Positions 44,351 through 55,885 of a DNA stretch of 64,000 nt are shown piece after piece. Position numbers and translations under genes: made by a program. This stretch comes from Vombatus ursinus (taxonomy: Eukaryota; Chordata; Mammalia; Diprotodontia; Vombatidae): assembly GCF_900497805.2 (NCBI RefSeq), contig NW_020954569.1, positions 25,314,231-25,378,230 of the forward strand, written 5' to 3'. The number at the start of each line of letters is the position of its first letter. The stretch's first letter is position 1. The notes below the pieces were generated by a model. It worked only from the letters and a program-made list of their open reading frames with translations. It searched no databases and was not told the DNA's origin.

Positions 44351-44599
44351 TTGTTGTTCAGTTTTTCAGTCATGTCTGACTCTTTGTGATCCCTTTTGGG
44401 TTTTTTTTTGGCAGAGATACTAGAGTGGTTTGTCATTTCTTTCTCCAGATAATTTTATAGATAAGGAAACTGAGGCAAACAGGATTAAGTGACATGCCTA
44501 AGGTCACACAGTAAGTATCTGAGGCTAGATTTGAACTCATGAAGATGAGTCTTCCTGACTCCAGGCCAGGTACACTATCCACTGAGCCACCTAGTTGTC
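44351..44599 (-). mobile_element. Mar-1 CORE-SINE, near full length
   Basis: Antisense: 'ttcagtcatgtctgactctt', 'gataaggaaactgaggcaaa', 'cctaaggtcacacagtaagt' and the head end 'gagccacctagttgtc'. Confidence 0.9.
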
Positions 44600-44692
44600 A
44601 GTGATGCTGAATAGGTCATATTAAAGATCAAAAAATGGATCTTCCAGAAAAAAGCAAACAAAAAAAATCTTACAAATATAAGAATAAAAAAA

Positions 44693-44725
44693 ATTAAAAA
44701 ATAAAATAAAAAATAAAAAAAAAAT
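44693..44725. repeat. (AAAAAT)n A-rich repeat
   Basis: A-rich run with T interruptions, possibly a retroelement tail. Confidence 0.8.
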
Positions 44726-44819
44726 TCCAACCACCTTATAAGCCATATTCAAGGATGGTTGATTTGAGAGAAGACTTAGTCCATCTTTAATCAGCTGAAA
44801 AAATATAATGGCTCACTTG

Positions 44820-44955
44820 AAATGCATAGAATAGTTGAAAGAGCATTGGCCTAAGTGTTAGTTGACTTGAGTTATGGCCCCATCTCTACTATCTATTTTG
44901 ATTATTGGTGAGTGTTTTAGTCTTTCTGGGCTTCAGTAACTTCAGTAAAATAAGA
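44820..44955 (+). mobile_element. MIR/THER-class SINE
   Basis: Diverged sense copy: 'agttgaaagagcattggcct', 'tttctgggcttcagtaactt'. The core is degenerate. Confidence 0.5.
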
Positions 44956-45280
44956 GAGAATGTCCTGCAGAATGTAAGATCCTTTACTGCCCTAGTGAGG
45001 CAATGGTCCTGCCATGTGTGAAAAATGATCATTCAAATCATTGCTTGCTTTATAACTAAGAAGGGGTTATCTGAATAGGCCAGTCTGGCCTCTTGATTAA
45101 AGAACCTTGTTAAAATAACAACAAAAAGTTACTTTCCCTTGATTTCATTTGAACCCTATTATTTAAGTGTTCCTTGTCCAGTTAAAAAGAAAAAAAAATC
45201 TTACCATTTGTGATCATTTTCAGATTGATCAAAATTAAGCTGGTAAAAAAAATCTTAATTTTATAATTTTCATTCACGTT

Positions 45281-45504
45281 TTTGTTTAGTTATTTTTCAG
45301 TCCTGTTCAACTCTTCTTGATCCCGTTTGGGGTTTTCTTGGCAAAGACACTGGAGTGGTTTGCCATTTCTTTCTTCATCTCACATTATAGATAAGAAAAT
45401 GGAGGCAAACAGAGTTAAGTGACCTGCCCAGGGTCACACAGCTAGTAAGTGTCTGAGGCTGGATTTGAACTCAGGAAGAGGAGACTTGACTTGGAATCCA
45501 GCTG
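45281..45504 (-). mobile_element. Mar-1 CORE-SINE, head partly lost
   Basis: Antisense: 'gtttggggttttcttggcaa', 'ggtttgccatttctttcttc' and 'cagggtcacacagctagtaa', with the head side truncated after 'ggatttgaactcaggaag'. Confidence 0.88.
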
Positions 45505-47648
45505 TAAGCAATTTGGCAAAAACATATAAAGGCTCAACTATAGTTCCAGGGGAAAGCTTCTAGGACATCCACAGAATTTCCTTTCAGGATGCTTTTACAT
45601 AAGGTTCATTGAGCATGATTTTATTAAAGTGATTGTTTTCTATGAATTCTCAGGTTCAAAACGGTCCATTTCACTGGATACGGGAAGCACTCCCAGGACA
45701 GGGACTATGGGTATGGAACACTACATATATCAAAATTGTTTTTTTTTATGTGTTAATTGGTTTTGTGGAATCTTTCTCTCTCTCTCTCCTTTCTCCTCCT
45801 CCTCCTCCCCCCAAAAATTCTTTGTTATGTAACACTCTATTGGTGGGTGCCCAAAAGACATCTCTGTGTTGTGTGCTTTCTACACAGAAGGATATAAGAC
45901 TTCATATTAACTGAGAATGGACTTAGACTTATTTGCAGTGGAAATACTTCAAGATAGAACCTCCAAAGAAGAAGTTGAAAGAAACTGGAATGGATAAAAT
46001 TTTTGAATGGCAAAGCAGGACTTGTATGGAAAGTCAGACCTATCATGTTCTTGACCTGTAGGGTTTTCAATCCTAGAGATTGCTGAGAATGAACATCCTC
46101 TGGGTGAGGTCATTCACTCACTCCTGTTTTAAGTTAAGATTTTATTTTGTTCCCAGATGAAGAGTTCATGTATTCTTGAGGATGTTATGTTAAATTTTAA
46201 TTCTCAGAATTTCAATATCTGCTTCTTATTCTACTTGGATAAATAGGAGAAATAGTGCTATCCACTATTTCTGATGTTTTTTTGAATAACTAGTGTTTTC
46301 TAGGAAAGGGCTGAACTGGTGAACATGAGCTAAGGGTTGTTCCTCCCAAAGTGGGGTCTATGTGTACAGGCTGATTCTCTCTCTGCAACATATTCTACAA
46401 AAGATACAAAATGATTTAATTATAAAAATAAAAATATAATATAAAAAATCAATCCTACAAAATGCAGGTCAGAGTCAAAGAATAACTTCATCAAATTGTA
46501 AAATTTCAGAGAAGGTCAGAATCTTAGAGGTAATCCTCTCAGTTTAACACAGTCTATCCACTCAGGTGAAAATAGTCTGAAAGGAATAATACAGGAATGA
46601 AAATCCTTAAGTTTGAAGTTAAGATTCCAAAGCAAAATCCCTCAGTATGTCAGTTAATTCTATCTTCTGTTACAGAAGTGGGATTCTTCCCCTATGTTGA
46701 TCTCCTAGCCTGATGAATGAAAACAATGTTAATATTCATTGTCCTCATCCATGCTTATGAAGGATATTCTACTTGAGCTTTTAAATGTAAGTAAAAATTA
46801 GAGAATGCCTGACAAAATAATCTAGAAAAGCAGACATTACTCTCCCTCTTATTTTTTTTCCTATCCTAACTAGCACTTGAAAGTCTTGGGCCAGATATGA
46901 TAAAAAAGGAATTACCCTATCACTGACAATTTACACATTCCAGAAGAAATGTTTAGGGGAAATCTAGATATGGTTTAGTTCATCCATTTCTCTTCATCCT
47001 CTGGGTACTTTTAAAAAAGCATCTGGTTTTTCCAGTCTTTTTTGATGAAAGATGACTTATTAAATATCCAAGTTTGCAATGGGAACCCCCCTCCCCAATC
47101 CTTAGAGCAATTATTCTTGTTTCCATTGTAAGCCACTATCAGAGGGATGCTCCAAAACTGAGGGGGAGTCACAACTTTACTAAGATTATCTTTCCACCAA
47201 TACACCCATCCTCCATTTGGTCTGATACAGACAATAGCTAATACTAGGAAAGAAGGGTCCATTTATGAACCATTTGCAGATGGAAAGTAGTTCATTGACT
47301 AACAAGTCCATGAACTGTCGCAGTACCCTCTGTAAAAGGAATACACTAAATAAGACAAAATGACTGTGAAATGACCTGGCTACTTTTTCCTCAGGAAATA
47401 CCGAGGGTCTCTGTATCCCTGCTGATTACACATATAACAGCTCCAAAAGCAATGTTCTGTATCAAGCAAGGCTGCATTACAAAACAGTGTTTGTGAAAGG
47501 AAAAGGAAAACGGGCTCTAATTGAGCATTTTTGGAATGATCTAAAACAGCTTTATGATGGTGGGAAGTCAGCATTTGATACGTGTTAGCAAGAGGGAAAA
47601 GGGAAAATCACATGTAAGCCAGTGAGAAAGATGGTGAATACAGACTAC
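45505..47648. other. No recognised feature; repeat-poor
   Basis: About 2.1 kb without a nameable repeat. Overlapping frames at 45629-46070 and 47011-47574 on both strands are not protein-like. Confidence 0.45.
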
Positions 47649-47786
47649 ACACATACACACACACATACACACACACACACACATACACACACACACACAC
47701 ACACAGTGGGGGGGGTGAGAGACACAGAGAGAGAGAGGGAGAGATAGAAAGTGAGACAGAGAGAGAGACAGACAGACAGACAGAGT
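47649..47786. repeat. Compound (CA)n, G-run, (GA)n, (CAGA)n repeat
   Basis: CA units with TA interruptions (to about 47705), an eight-G run (47708-47715), GAGA units, then CAGA units ending at about 47785. Confidence 0.95.
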
Positions 47787-48144
47787 TTGTATTGACCATC
47801 TTTCCCACTGGAATGTATGTGATTTTCCATATTTCTAACATATCAAATGCTGACTTCTCACTATCATGTATACACATATGTATGTATGTGTGTACATATA
47901 CATATATATTTAAAAAGGTAACAAACTTTTCTTTCAAGGAGATTCTTTTAGACAAAGATTCAGGAAAATTAAAAAAAATAATCTTCCTAGGGAAGTTTAT
48001 CTATTTTGTCATCTATTTTATCTTGTATTTTGAGATTTTATGAGAAGAGACAGTGACAGAGTAAGAATGACTTGAGCCTGGGAAGTCCTACAAGGAAGTC
48101 AGAGATTAGAAAGACATACCAAGGATGGGCCACCCCTGCATCTC
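47787..48144. other. No recognised feature; short TATG-rich patch
   Basis: A TATG/ACAT patch lies at about 47867-47910. No element otherwise. Confidence 0.5.
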
Positions 48145-48350
48145 ATCAGAGGCAGTGTGGTCCAGTGCACAGAATTCTGGTTCTGAGGACCTAGTTTTTA
48201 TATCCCACCTCTGAATCTTATGACCTGTCTAACCCTAAGCAAATCACTTTATCTCCCTGGGCCCTAGGTTCTACATTCATAAAATGAAGGGGTAGGAGTA
48301 GGAGGTCTCTGTAGACCCTTCCAATTCTAAATCTTTGATTCTGTCATGTA
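48145..48350 (+). mobile_element. THER1-like SINE, near full length
   Basis: Sense: 'aggcagtgtggtccagtgca', 'gcaaatcactttatctccct', 'gggccctaggttctacattc' and tail 'cttccaattctaaatctttg'. Confidence 0.82.
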
Positions 48351-48419
48351 CTTTCTCCAGGTCAAAGAGCTTTAGATAGTCCTCTTCCTCCCCTTTTTTC
48401 TTTCAGAAACTGGTTTGTC

Positions 48420-49004
48420 AAAATATGACTCAAGATCCTCTCCCATGCCTTTGCATTAGTGATATACCCCCCACTGCTGAGATATACTCCCTGTTTACTT
48501 CCTCTTGGAATCCCTGCTTTTATTAAAACTCAGCTCAAGTAGTACTTTATAAATGGTATTTATTGATCCCCTTAGCTGCTAGCACCTTCTTCCTCCATTC
48601 ACCTTGTATTAAGTTTTGTATATACTGTATGTGTACAGATTGCCTCCCCTAGAAGAAATAAGCTCCTTTGGAGCAGGGACTGTTTTCTTGTCTTTGCATC
48701 TCCAGCTTTAGCACAAAATTGACATATAGTAGGATGGGGACATTGATTGGGTTAGGGAATAAACCAGTGATTTTATTGGTATAAAAAACTCCCAAGTAAA
48801 GAAACTCCCTCTACCAAGGTAGGCTGGCATCTTTTCTACAATTTATAGTCGTAGAGAATTTCCCAAAACACTCAAATCTTAAGTGACTTGCCCGAGGTCA
48901 CACAACTTGTATGTGTTTGAGTCAGGCCTTCCTGGCTTCAAAGCCAGCACTCTACCCATTGTGCCATACTGCCTCTATTTAACAAATGTTTGCTGATTGA
49001 TTGA
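48420..49004 (+). mobile_element. L2 LINE 3' end, split by a WSINE-like element
   Basis: Sense: 'tcctcttggaatccctgctt', 'aaaactcagctcaagtagta', 'taagctcctttggagcaggg' and 'acatatagtagg' to about 48733. The terminal 'aacaaatgtttgctgattga' resumes at about 48981. The inserted SINE occupies the gap. Confidence 0.78.
48735..48976 (-). mobile_element. WSINE-like CORE-SINE, near full length
   Basis: Antisense: 'ccagtgattttattggtata', 'gaaactccctctaccaaggt', 'acaatttatagtcgtagaga', 'cccgaggtcacacaacttgt' and the head end 'gtgccatactgcctc'. The body matches the sense copies at 1.8 and 3.2 kb. The left end is uncertain. Confidence 0.72.
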
Positions 49005-49109
49005 GACAGTCACTACGTTTTCAACATTATTGTCTTTTGAACAACAATAAGAATTTCTTTCTTGCTTGGATGCATCAATCCAATGACTCCTAATACATAG
49101 CTTACTAAG

Positions 49110-49205
49110 TATTAAGGGTCACTGGACTTTAGTATCCTTACCCTATAAAATAACAGGATTGGCCCAAATTTCCTCTATGGCCCCTTTCAGGTACAAATCC
49201 TATGA
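49110..49205 (+). mobile_element. THER1-like SINE 3' part
   Basis: 'tatccttaccctataaaata', 'ggcccaaatttcctctatgg' and 'aggtacaaatcctatgaac' fit the THER1 tail. Confidence 0.55.
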
Positions 49206-49221
49206 ACTTTGGATATTGAAT

Positions 49222-49395
49222 TTAATAAATAATTACTGCTTCCTATGTGCCAGGCACTGTTCTAGGTACTGCAGCAATCAAAGATAAAATAAGAAATATT
49301 CCTATGCCTCAAGGAGCTCATAATCTAATAGGGCAGATAACATACATGCACAAATCATTATAATAAAAATTAGAATATGGTAAATATAATGAAGA
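49222..49395 (-). mobile_element. L2-like LINE 3' end
   Basis: Antisense: 'cttcctatgtgccaggcact', 'gttctaggtactgcagcaat', 'gcctcaaggagctcataatc' and 'taatagggcagataacatac'. Confidence 0.78.
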
Positions 49396-50844
49396 GACCT
49401 AAGCAAAAGTGCTATGAAAAAACATTTTGAAAAGGAATTTATTTTTAAAAGGGTCAAAGAAGCAATTAGACGTCTTAGATTTTAAATTAGCACTGACTGA
49501 TCTATGTAGTTTGAAATGAAATCGATACAAAATTCTAATAGCAAGGAACAGAAGAATGCACAGAATTTCACAGTGCATTAATTGCAAGATTATCATAACC
49601 ATAATGTAAAGTGACTCTCAAGGTAGTTTTAAATTTGCGAACATCTGAAATATGAGACAAAGCATTGAATTTAGAAGCTCTTGGAAGTTATTATGGATTT
49701 TAAAAGAATAGAAAAAGGGAACTAAATCATTTACAATCCACACTTCAATGAAGTTCATTAAGACCACCAGCCCTACAACAATGGTTTCACTTTAAAATTT
49801 AAAGAGACTTGAGAAATTGATTACCTACTCAATTTCTGTAGCTGCTATCTTGAATTTGCTCTTCCAGAAGAAAGACTGATTCCAGGCAACAGCATTTGAA
49901 ACACTAAAAGTTTTGGCTTTATTTCATCTCAAACATCTTTCTAAGGACTCAATGCTTCCAAAAATGACTATTTGAAAGAGCAATTAAGTCCTTAAGGTTC
50001 CTAAAGAAGCAATAGAAAGCTCCTTGTTTCAAGAAACAAATTTTGGGCTGTCAGCCACAATCAAGCCCCATAGCTACTTTATCTGCTTTGGGAAGCTCCG
50101 TTTTTAATTTAAACATCTTCTTTGGTTAAATAACTCCATAAAACTAACAGAAAACAATCCTAAAGAATCAAAATGTTTCATACTGTGATTTTGCTTTCTG
50201 CTTAAGGACAATGAATAATTTTTAGTAACATCTCTGAGCATATATATTTTGGATATTATGTCAGTGAAGTATAATTTTTAAGATATTGAAATTAATTTAT
50301 TTAGTATCTTTACACACAGTTCTTTTGCTACCATTAATCTAGTAGTTGATACTGGGGGTGAAGAATTGGTCTAAATTCTTAATTTTGCTCTAAACCAAAG
50401 GAATAAAAAAAAAAGAATTAAAATGGCACAGACTAAAACTGGGCTGAGGAGAGAGATTCTGGGGCTAGAAATAGGTGAGAAATTTTTGATGTTTTCCTCC
50501 CTGCCAGCTGGGTTTTATTTAACCTATGGCTGTTTAGAACATTGTTAACATTTTTTTTCAGTGATCTGCCATTATATATTATGAGTATTTAGTGCTGTGT
50601 TTACTGCTGCTGAGTATTTAATGATGCATTACCATTTTTTTTTGTCCTGTAGCAGATGACTTTAGTGTGAAGTTTGGCAAAACGAGAATCTTTTCCTAAA
50701 GTAGTCGACTAATAATAAGTGGACGTCTTAACGTGTACCCTCCATTTTTTATTCTCTTTCCAACAGTTTTGTGATACACCATATCCTACCCTGTTCAGCC
50801 CATCCCTCTCATTCCTTTCTCTTCTTTTCTCTCTCCATAGCTAC
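49396..50844. other. No recognised feature; repeat-poor
   Basis: About 1.4 kb of AT-rich DNA without a nameable repeat or gene. Confidence 0.45.
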
Positions 50845-50985
50845 CAGGAAACCTGGATCATACTCTTGGTTCTGCCACTAATTATCTATGTGATTAAGTC
50901 ACTTCAGTTTTCTGACCCTGAGTCTCCTTATCTGTAAAAGGGAACCAGATGAGTTAGTTTTCTAGGTCTAGCCCTAGGATCCAGT
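50845..50985 (+). mobile_element. MIR/THER1 SINE
   Basis: Sense: 'ggttctgccactaattatct', 'tatgtgattaagtcacttca' and 'gagtctccttatctgtaaaa'. Confidence 0.7.
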
Positions 50986-52119
50986 TTTCCAGAGGAAAAA
51001 ATTTACACCTTACATTTTTCTTCAAGATTAGATATGGGTTATAATCACACATTTTCCTTTTCACATTCTTAACTATACATCCATTTTAACTCAATTCTTT
51101 TGAATACTCTCATCCCACTCCAATTTAATATTATTAATTGGAAAGGCCATCTTGAATATCCAAACATCCTCTCTTATTCAAGGAGGTGATGGATAATAAA
51201 CCTAGGGAATTGCACAAGTTAGTGTGAAATACTACTGCTTTTCAGAAAAGATCAAATTGAAAAAAAAAGTTACTGCAGTATGTTTGGAGCCTCTTTAAAT
51301 ATAGTTTTCCTTAAAATGGATTTCTAGTGGGTAGCAGCTCTAGAAGAGAGGTAAGCCTCACTTAAGCAGCTAAGTGGAAGCAGACCTGCTGCTTAGACAA
51401 CAGAGGTAATGCTTGCCTTCTTTGGCACTTCAACTGAATTATAAGATTGAATCAAAATAAAAGGCCAATTTGTATCTAATTAGAATCTCCTACTGGCTAT
51501 TGGTATATATATAAATAAATATTTTTTGGCTACCCAAACAGCAGAGACTCAATTGATTTTTCTCCCTTCTCTGTCTGTCTCCCACTAGCACTGAATTGTC
51601 ATAGTTGGGAAGTGTTTCCTGGCTGTTGCTGACAACATTAGAGCCATCAAAGGAATGAAACAGGTATCTTTTAACAAATGTCATTTTCTTCAAGCAATAG
51701 TTACTAAACTTTGCAGATCGACCTTTACATATACACATATATATTTAGAACAAATACTTGTTTGCCTCTGGTGGACTAAGAGTTCTTTATTGAGCACTAC
51801 TCATCTGGTACTTTTGAGAAGCTAAAAATGACTTTGGTATTTTCAAACCCAAATTAAGTAATGGCATATGATGAAATGGCATCTCTCTCTAAGGGCATTT
51901 GTCAATAGTTCAGAATTTTCAGAAGTATTTCTAGTTATTTTATGCTTTCCTTTGCCTATACTCTAAGTATATGGGAATTTAATAGACATTTCTAAATATA
52001 AGTTTATTTTGCCTACACAATTATTAGATTTTCCTACATACATAGATTCATGAATTCTTGAATATGAGAATATTCTATTTCCAATTATATGTCTTGTATG
52101 ATACTTATTTTTGCACATA
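50986..52119. other. No recognised feature; repeat-poor
   Basis: No repeat family or coding signature recognised. Confidence 0.45.
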
Positions 52120-52230
52120 TTACTTTCCCTCATTCAATCTCCCTGAAAGCAGGAGTTGTGTAATTTTTATCTTTATCTTACTAGCCCCTTGCACATAGTA
52201 GACATTTAATAAATATTTATTTAATTAAAT
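52120..52230 (+). mobile_element. L2 LINE 3' end
   Basis: Sense: 'aatctccctgaaagcaggag', 'agccccttgcacatagtaga' and 'catttaataaatatttattt'. Confidence 0.75.
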
Positions 52231-53454
52231 CCCATCTGATTATAAAGGACAAATTCATCTGTAGGAAAGGATTTTAACATAAACAGAAGCAGAATCTCAG
52301 AAAAAGTAGAAGCCCATTAGACCTAGGACACATTGAACATATTTGAAATATTTGTATTTCATGATCCTCTCGACAGTCACAGAGCTCAAGAAAGGGGAAT
52401 GAGGAGTTTACTGAAAAGATTATAAGGGGTCATCTTTTATTAAACCATGATTAATATGATCATTCCCTTATTCAAGGTTGATAAGATAAACAACCTAAGG
52501 AGAAGAATGATACTCATTTATTCTTTTTCTAAAGCACACCATTCTTATTTATTTACTCTCAGACACATCTTTTCAATGACTGTGACCAAATAGTAAAGCA
52601 CAATGAAGTCTATATTCATCTAAAAGAATTTATGGAATGGAAAGGGCCAGCTTAGAGCCAATGCACTCTATAATTCGACTGATGTCACCATGACACTCTT
52701 CCCACAGGGCTGGCCTTAGTAGTGGCTGAAATGTGTGGCCAGTAATAATGTTCTCCTCTTTAGATTCTTGTGGAGACCGCCATCCTAGAGTACATCTGGT
52801 TAAGGGTTTGCTTGTTTAGATATTGGGATATCATTTAAAAGATGAATAACCAGAAAAACAGGTATGTCTATCATCCCGTAAAAATAGGCAGGGATCACCG
52901 ATGGAAAGCCCATATGCTCTATTGGCATTTACTCCATGCTAAGACATCTCTATGAGGTGCTCCAGCATATTGAGTGGATGCTTTGTGGAGAATTTATGAA
53001 AAAATATGGAGAGGAGTCAAGCAGGATGAGAAGACATGAATGATATCACAGATCAATTGAATTGTCAATGCCTTTATTTCTAAGTGTTCTTAAGCTATGT
53101 CACACATATTTAATCTGGTTTGTTGGTTTTTAATTGCTTTTATATCCTTCACAGCACACTTTGGATACTCAGTAAATGTTGATGGATTTGACAATTTTAT
53201 GGATTCTAAAGCTATGAAGATTTCATTGCAACCAAGGACAAGGGGAAACTACAAAATTACCTCAAATACATGTAACAAACACAGAGATAGTGGAAAATAC
53301 TTAGAAAAGAACTCTGGCATCTATGGGGATACATTCTAGAAGTTTTTTGGATAAAGTCCTTAAATATTATACTTAAGATAAAGAGGGAGAGGCATTGGTG
53401 GTGGAGAGAAGCATTTGCATCCTTCCTCCTCCTGTTATTTCTTTTTGTTCCCCA
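52231..53454. other. No recognised feature; repeat-poor
   Basis: About 1.2 kb without a nameable repeat; frames near 53097-53339 are not protein-like. Confidence 0.45.
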
Positions 53455-53665
53455 GGAGACAGAGTGGTACAGGGGAAGAAACACAAGATTTGGAAACAGG
53501 AGCTGGATTTGAATTTTGGGCATGTTAATTACTGATGGGGGGACCTTGGGCAAAGTCAATTCACCATTTTGAGATTCATTTTCATCAGTTGCCAAATAAG
53601 CAGTCTGGACTGGATGAATTCTGAGGTCCTTTACAGCACTAAGTCTCTGATCTGATAATCCTACT
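53455..53665 (+). mobile_element. THER1-like SINE
   Basis: Sense: 'acagagtggtacaggggaag', 'gggaccttgggcaaagtcaa' and tail 'tggatgaattctgaggtcct', 'ttacagcactaagtctctga'. Confidence 0.8.
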
Positions 53666-54289
53666 CTCAGAAGGAGAGGGGCTGAGGTTAGTTGGGGGAT
53701 GAACTGGCTGAGCTAGAGTTGCTTATCTTGGCCCAAATCAATTTCATTCAGTTAAAATATATTTATGAAACATTATTTGCAAAACAGTATAATCTATATT
53801 GGGTTGGAAGAGGCTGAAACATGCATCCTTCCAAACTAGTTCTGCACCCTGCACATGGGCAATCTCAAGACGGTATGCCAGAGACAAAATAAGCTGGTTT
53901 TCAGAGGTATGCTTGTTGTAGCTAGAGCTCTGGGCAAAATCAGCACAGAGGTGAAATTTTGCTCTAGCAGGTTCCTATCTTCCCTTTGGAACAGCTGTTT
54001 CTTCTCTCCTTTTCATCTCTTGCCCTTCAAGTCAGTGCCCTGGTTCTGCCTTCTCATTGCAACCCCTACAAGATGGAAACTTGTCTTGCCAATGCAAAGA
54101 AGGCTTCTCTTGCTTCCTTCTTTTCCATTCTAATAAAAACTCCTAAACAGTAAGTATAGCTACTATTTGCTATATTTAGTTCTGATAATCTGAACAAATA
54201 AATTGGCAGTTCTTAAAACTTACTTTAAATTATGCAAATTTTTGAGAACCAAGGCATAAGGGTTGTTTCTAGTGGAGTTTTTTGTTTGT
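53666..54289. other. No recognised feature
   Basis: About 620 bp; one 92-codon frame at 53855-54133 without recognisable protein content. Confidence 0.45.
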
Positions 54290-54400
54290 TGGATGTATAT
54301 ACACACGTGTGTGTCTGTGTACATATACATATATACATGTACATATATACCTATACATACACAGATATATGTGTGTGTATATATATATCTAAATGTATAT
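54290..54400. repeat. TATA/TGTG/ACAT-rich low-complexity repeat
   Basis: Alternating purine-pyrimidine tract of mixed TG, TA and CA units. Confidence 0.85.
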
Positions 54401-54551
54401 GTATCTAATACTGTTCTTCCCCTACTTTGAGATGCTTTCCTATACCCCCACCTTGATAGCTTAACACCATTTTCTGCCCTCAACTCTTGAATTATTAGAG
54501 TTACTGTTTGAGGACAGGGTTTGAGTGGGTATACAGCATTGCAAATACTTT

Positions 54552-54745
54552 ATTGGTCAGTCATTTCAGTTATGTATGACTCTTCGTGACCGCATTTGGG
54601 GTTTTCTTGGCAAAGACAATGGAGTGATTTGCCATTTCCTTCTCCAGCTCCTTTTATAGATCAGGAAACTGAGGCAAACAGGGTTAAGTGACTTACCCAG
54701 GGTCACACAGCTAGGAAGTGTCTGAGGCTGGATTTGACTCCAAAG
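54552..54745 (-). mobile_element. Mar-1 CORE-SINE, head truncated
   Basis: Antisense: 'cgcatttggggttttcttgg', 'gccatttccttctccagctc', 'aggaaactgaggcaaacagg' and 'cagggtcacacagctaggaa'. It stops after 'ggctggatttgact'. Confidence 0.9.
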
Positions 54746-55734
54746 ATACTCCAGCCTGGGGGAGCACAGGGCAGGGCTGGGAAGCTGTCAGTGGTGAATT
54801 GTATCCACTGGTCTTGTACCTGGGAAGTACACAGTCACACCTGGGCATAAAATTGATGACTTTAGCCTCATCGTTATGGTACTTATTCTGTCAAAGACCA
54901 AAAAACCTCAGACTCCTGAAATATCATTTTAAAATAAAATTGCAAGATCTAAAAGCTGTAAAGGAAAGAAAGTAATAAAATTTTTGTTTCGGTTTGGTTT
55001 TTGGCCTTCAGAAAATTGCACTGCCCATTTTTGTGTGATTTTAGTATTAAGGTTTGGAAACCAGCTCTTGAGAGGATCCAGACCTAGTTCTGGCTAGAAT
55101 CTACAATTCCAAAAATCCATCTCTGAGACTCAAAGCTGTCATAAAGGCACCTCGTACCCCCTTTCCAACTTAACTTCTAGGCATTTTTTTTTTTTTAGTA
55201 CTCCTGATATCTTCATACAAAAAGAAACTCATAGAAAGTGATTAGACAATAAATGTTAACAGAGGGAGGTCCAAATAAGCTCTGTTTTAAACTTGAGACT
55301 CCAATATTTGCCTGGATTTATCGTTTCTGGGCTTCCTTTTGAATATGCTTGCCTGAAATGTCAATTCCAACTAAAAATAAATGGTCTTGTTAAAACAATT
55401 TTAATCTTTCCTAAATTGAACTGTATCCTGTGGTTAGCTGTTTTCGATTGTGATTTGGAACTCAAATGAAGCAGATTTATGGTGGTTATATTTTTTTAGT
55501 TTTGTCTTGACAGTATGTCTGCATTGATCACAAAAATATGCTCTAGTCAAGTCTTGAAAGTAAAGAATCTGACATTTCTTATGTAAAGCACTTAATGTCT
55601 GATTCTTTGCTTTATTTTAACTCTTTTTGTTGTTGCTATTGCTGTAGTCTAGACTTGTGATTGCTTCAGGGATGGGGAATTCCCCATTCCTCTACCCCTG
55701 AAGCCAGGTAACATCTATAAATGACTATCTTAGA
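54746..55734. other. No recognised feature; repeat-poor
   Basis: About 1 kb without a nameable repeat. Confidence 0.45.
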
Positions 55735-55790
55735 GAGATTGGCATAGTGCTTGGCACATAGTAGGCACTTAATAAGCATTGATTGATTAA
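55735..55790 (+). mobile_element. L2 LINE 3' terminus
   Basis: 'tagtgcttggcacatagtag', then 'gcacttaataagcattgatt'. Only the terminal 55 bp. Confidence 0.8.
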
Positions 55791-55796
55791 TACTGA

Positions 55797-55885
55797 TATG
55801 CTAAGTGACTTTCCCAGGGTCAGTATTTATCAGAGACAGGCCTTGAATGAGGTCTTCCTGACTCCACGAGGGCCTTCTTCACTAT
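55797..55885 (-). mobile_element. MIR/THER SINE fragment
   Basis: Antisense: 'ctaagtgactttcccagggt', 'gccttgaatgaggtcttcct'. Confidence 0.6.

Noticed and set aside
47608-47955. 115-codon minus-strand frame rich in Cys/Val and Leu/Ser
   Set aside because: Translation of the CA/GA compound microsatellite.
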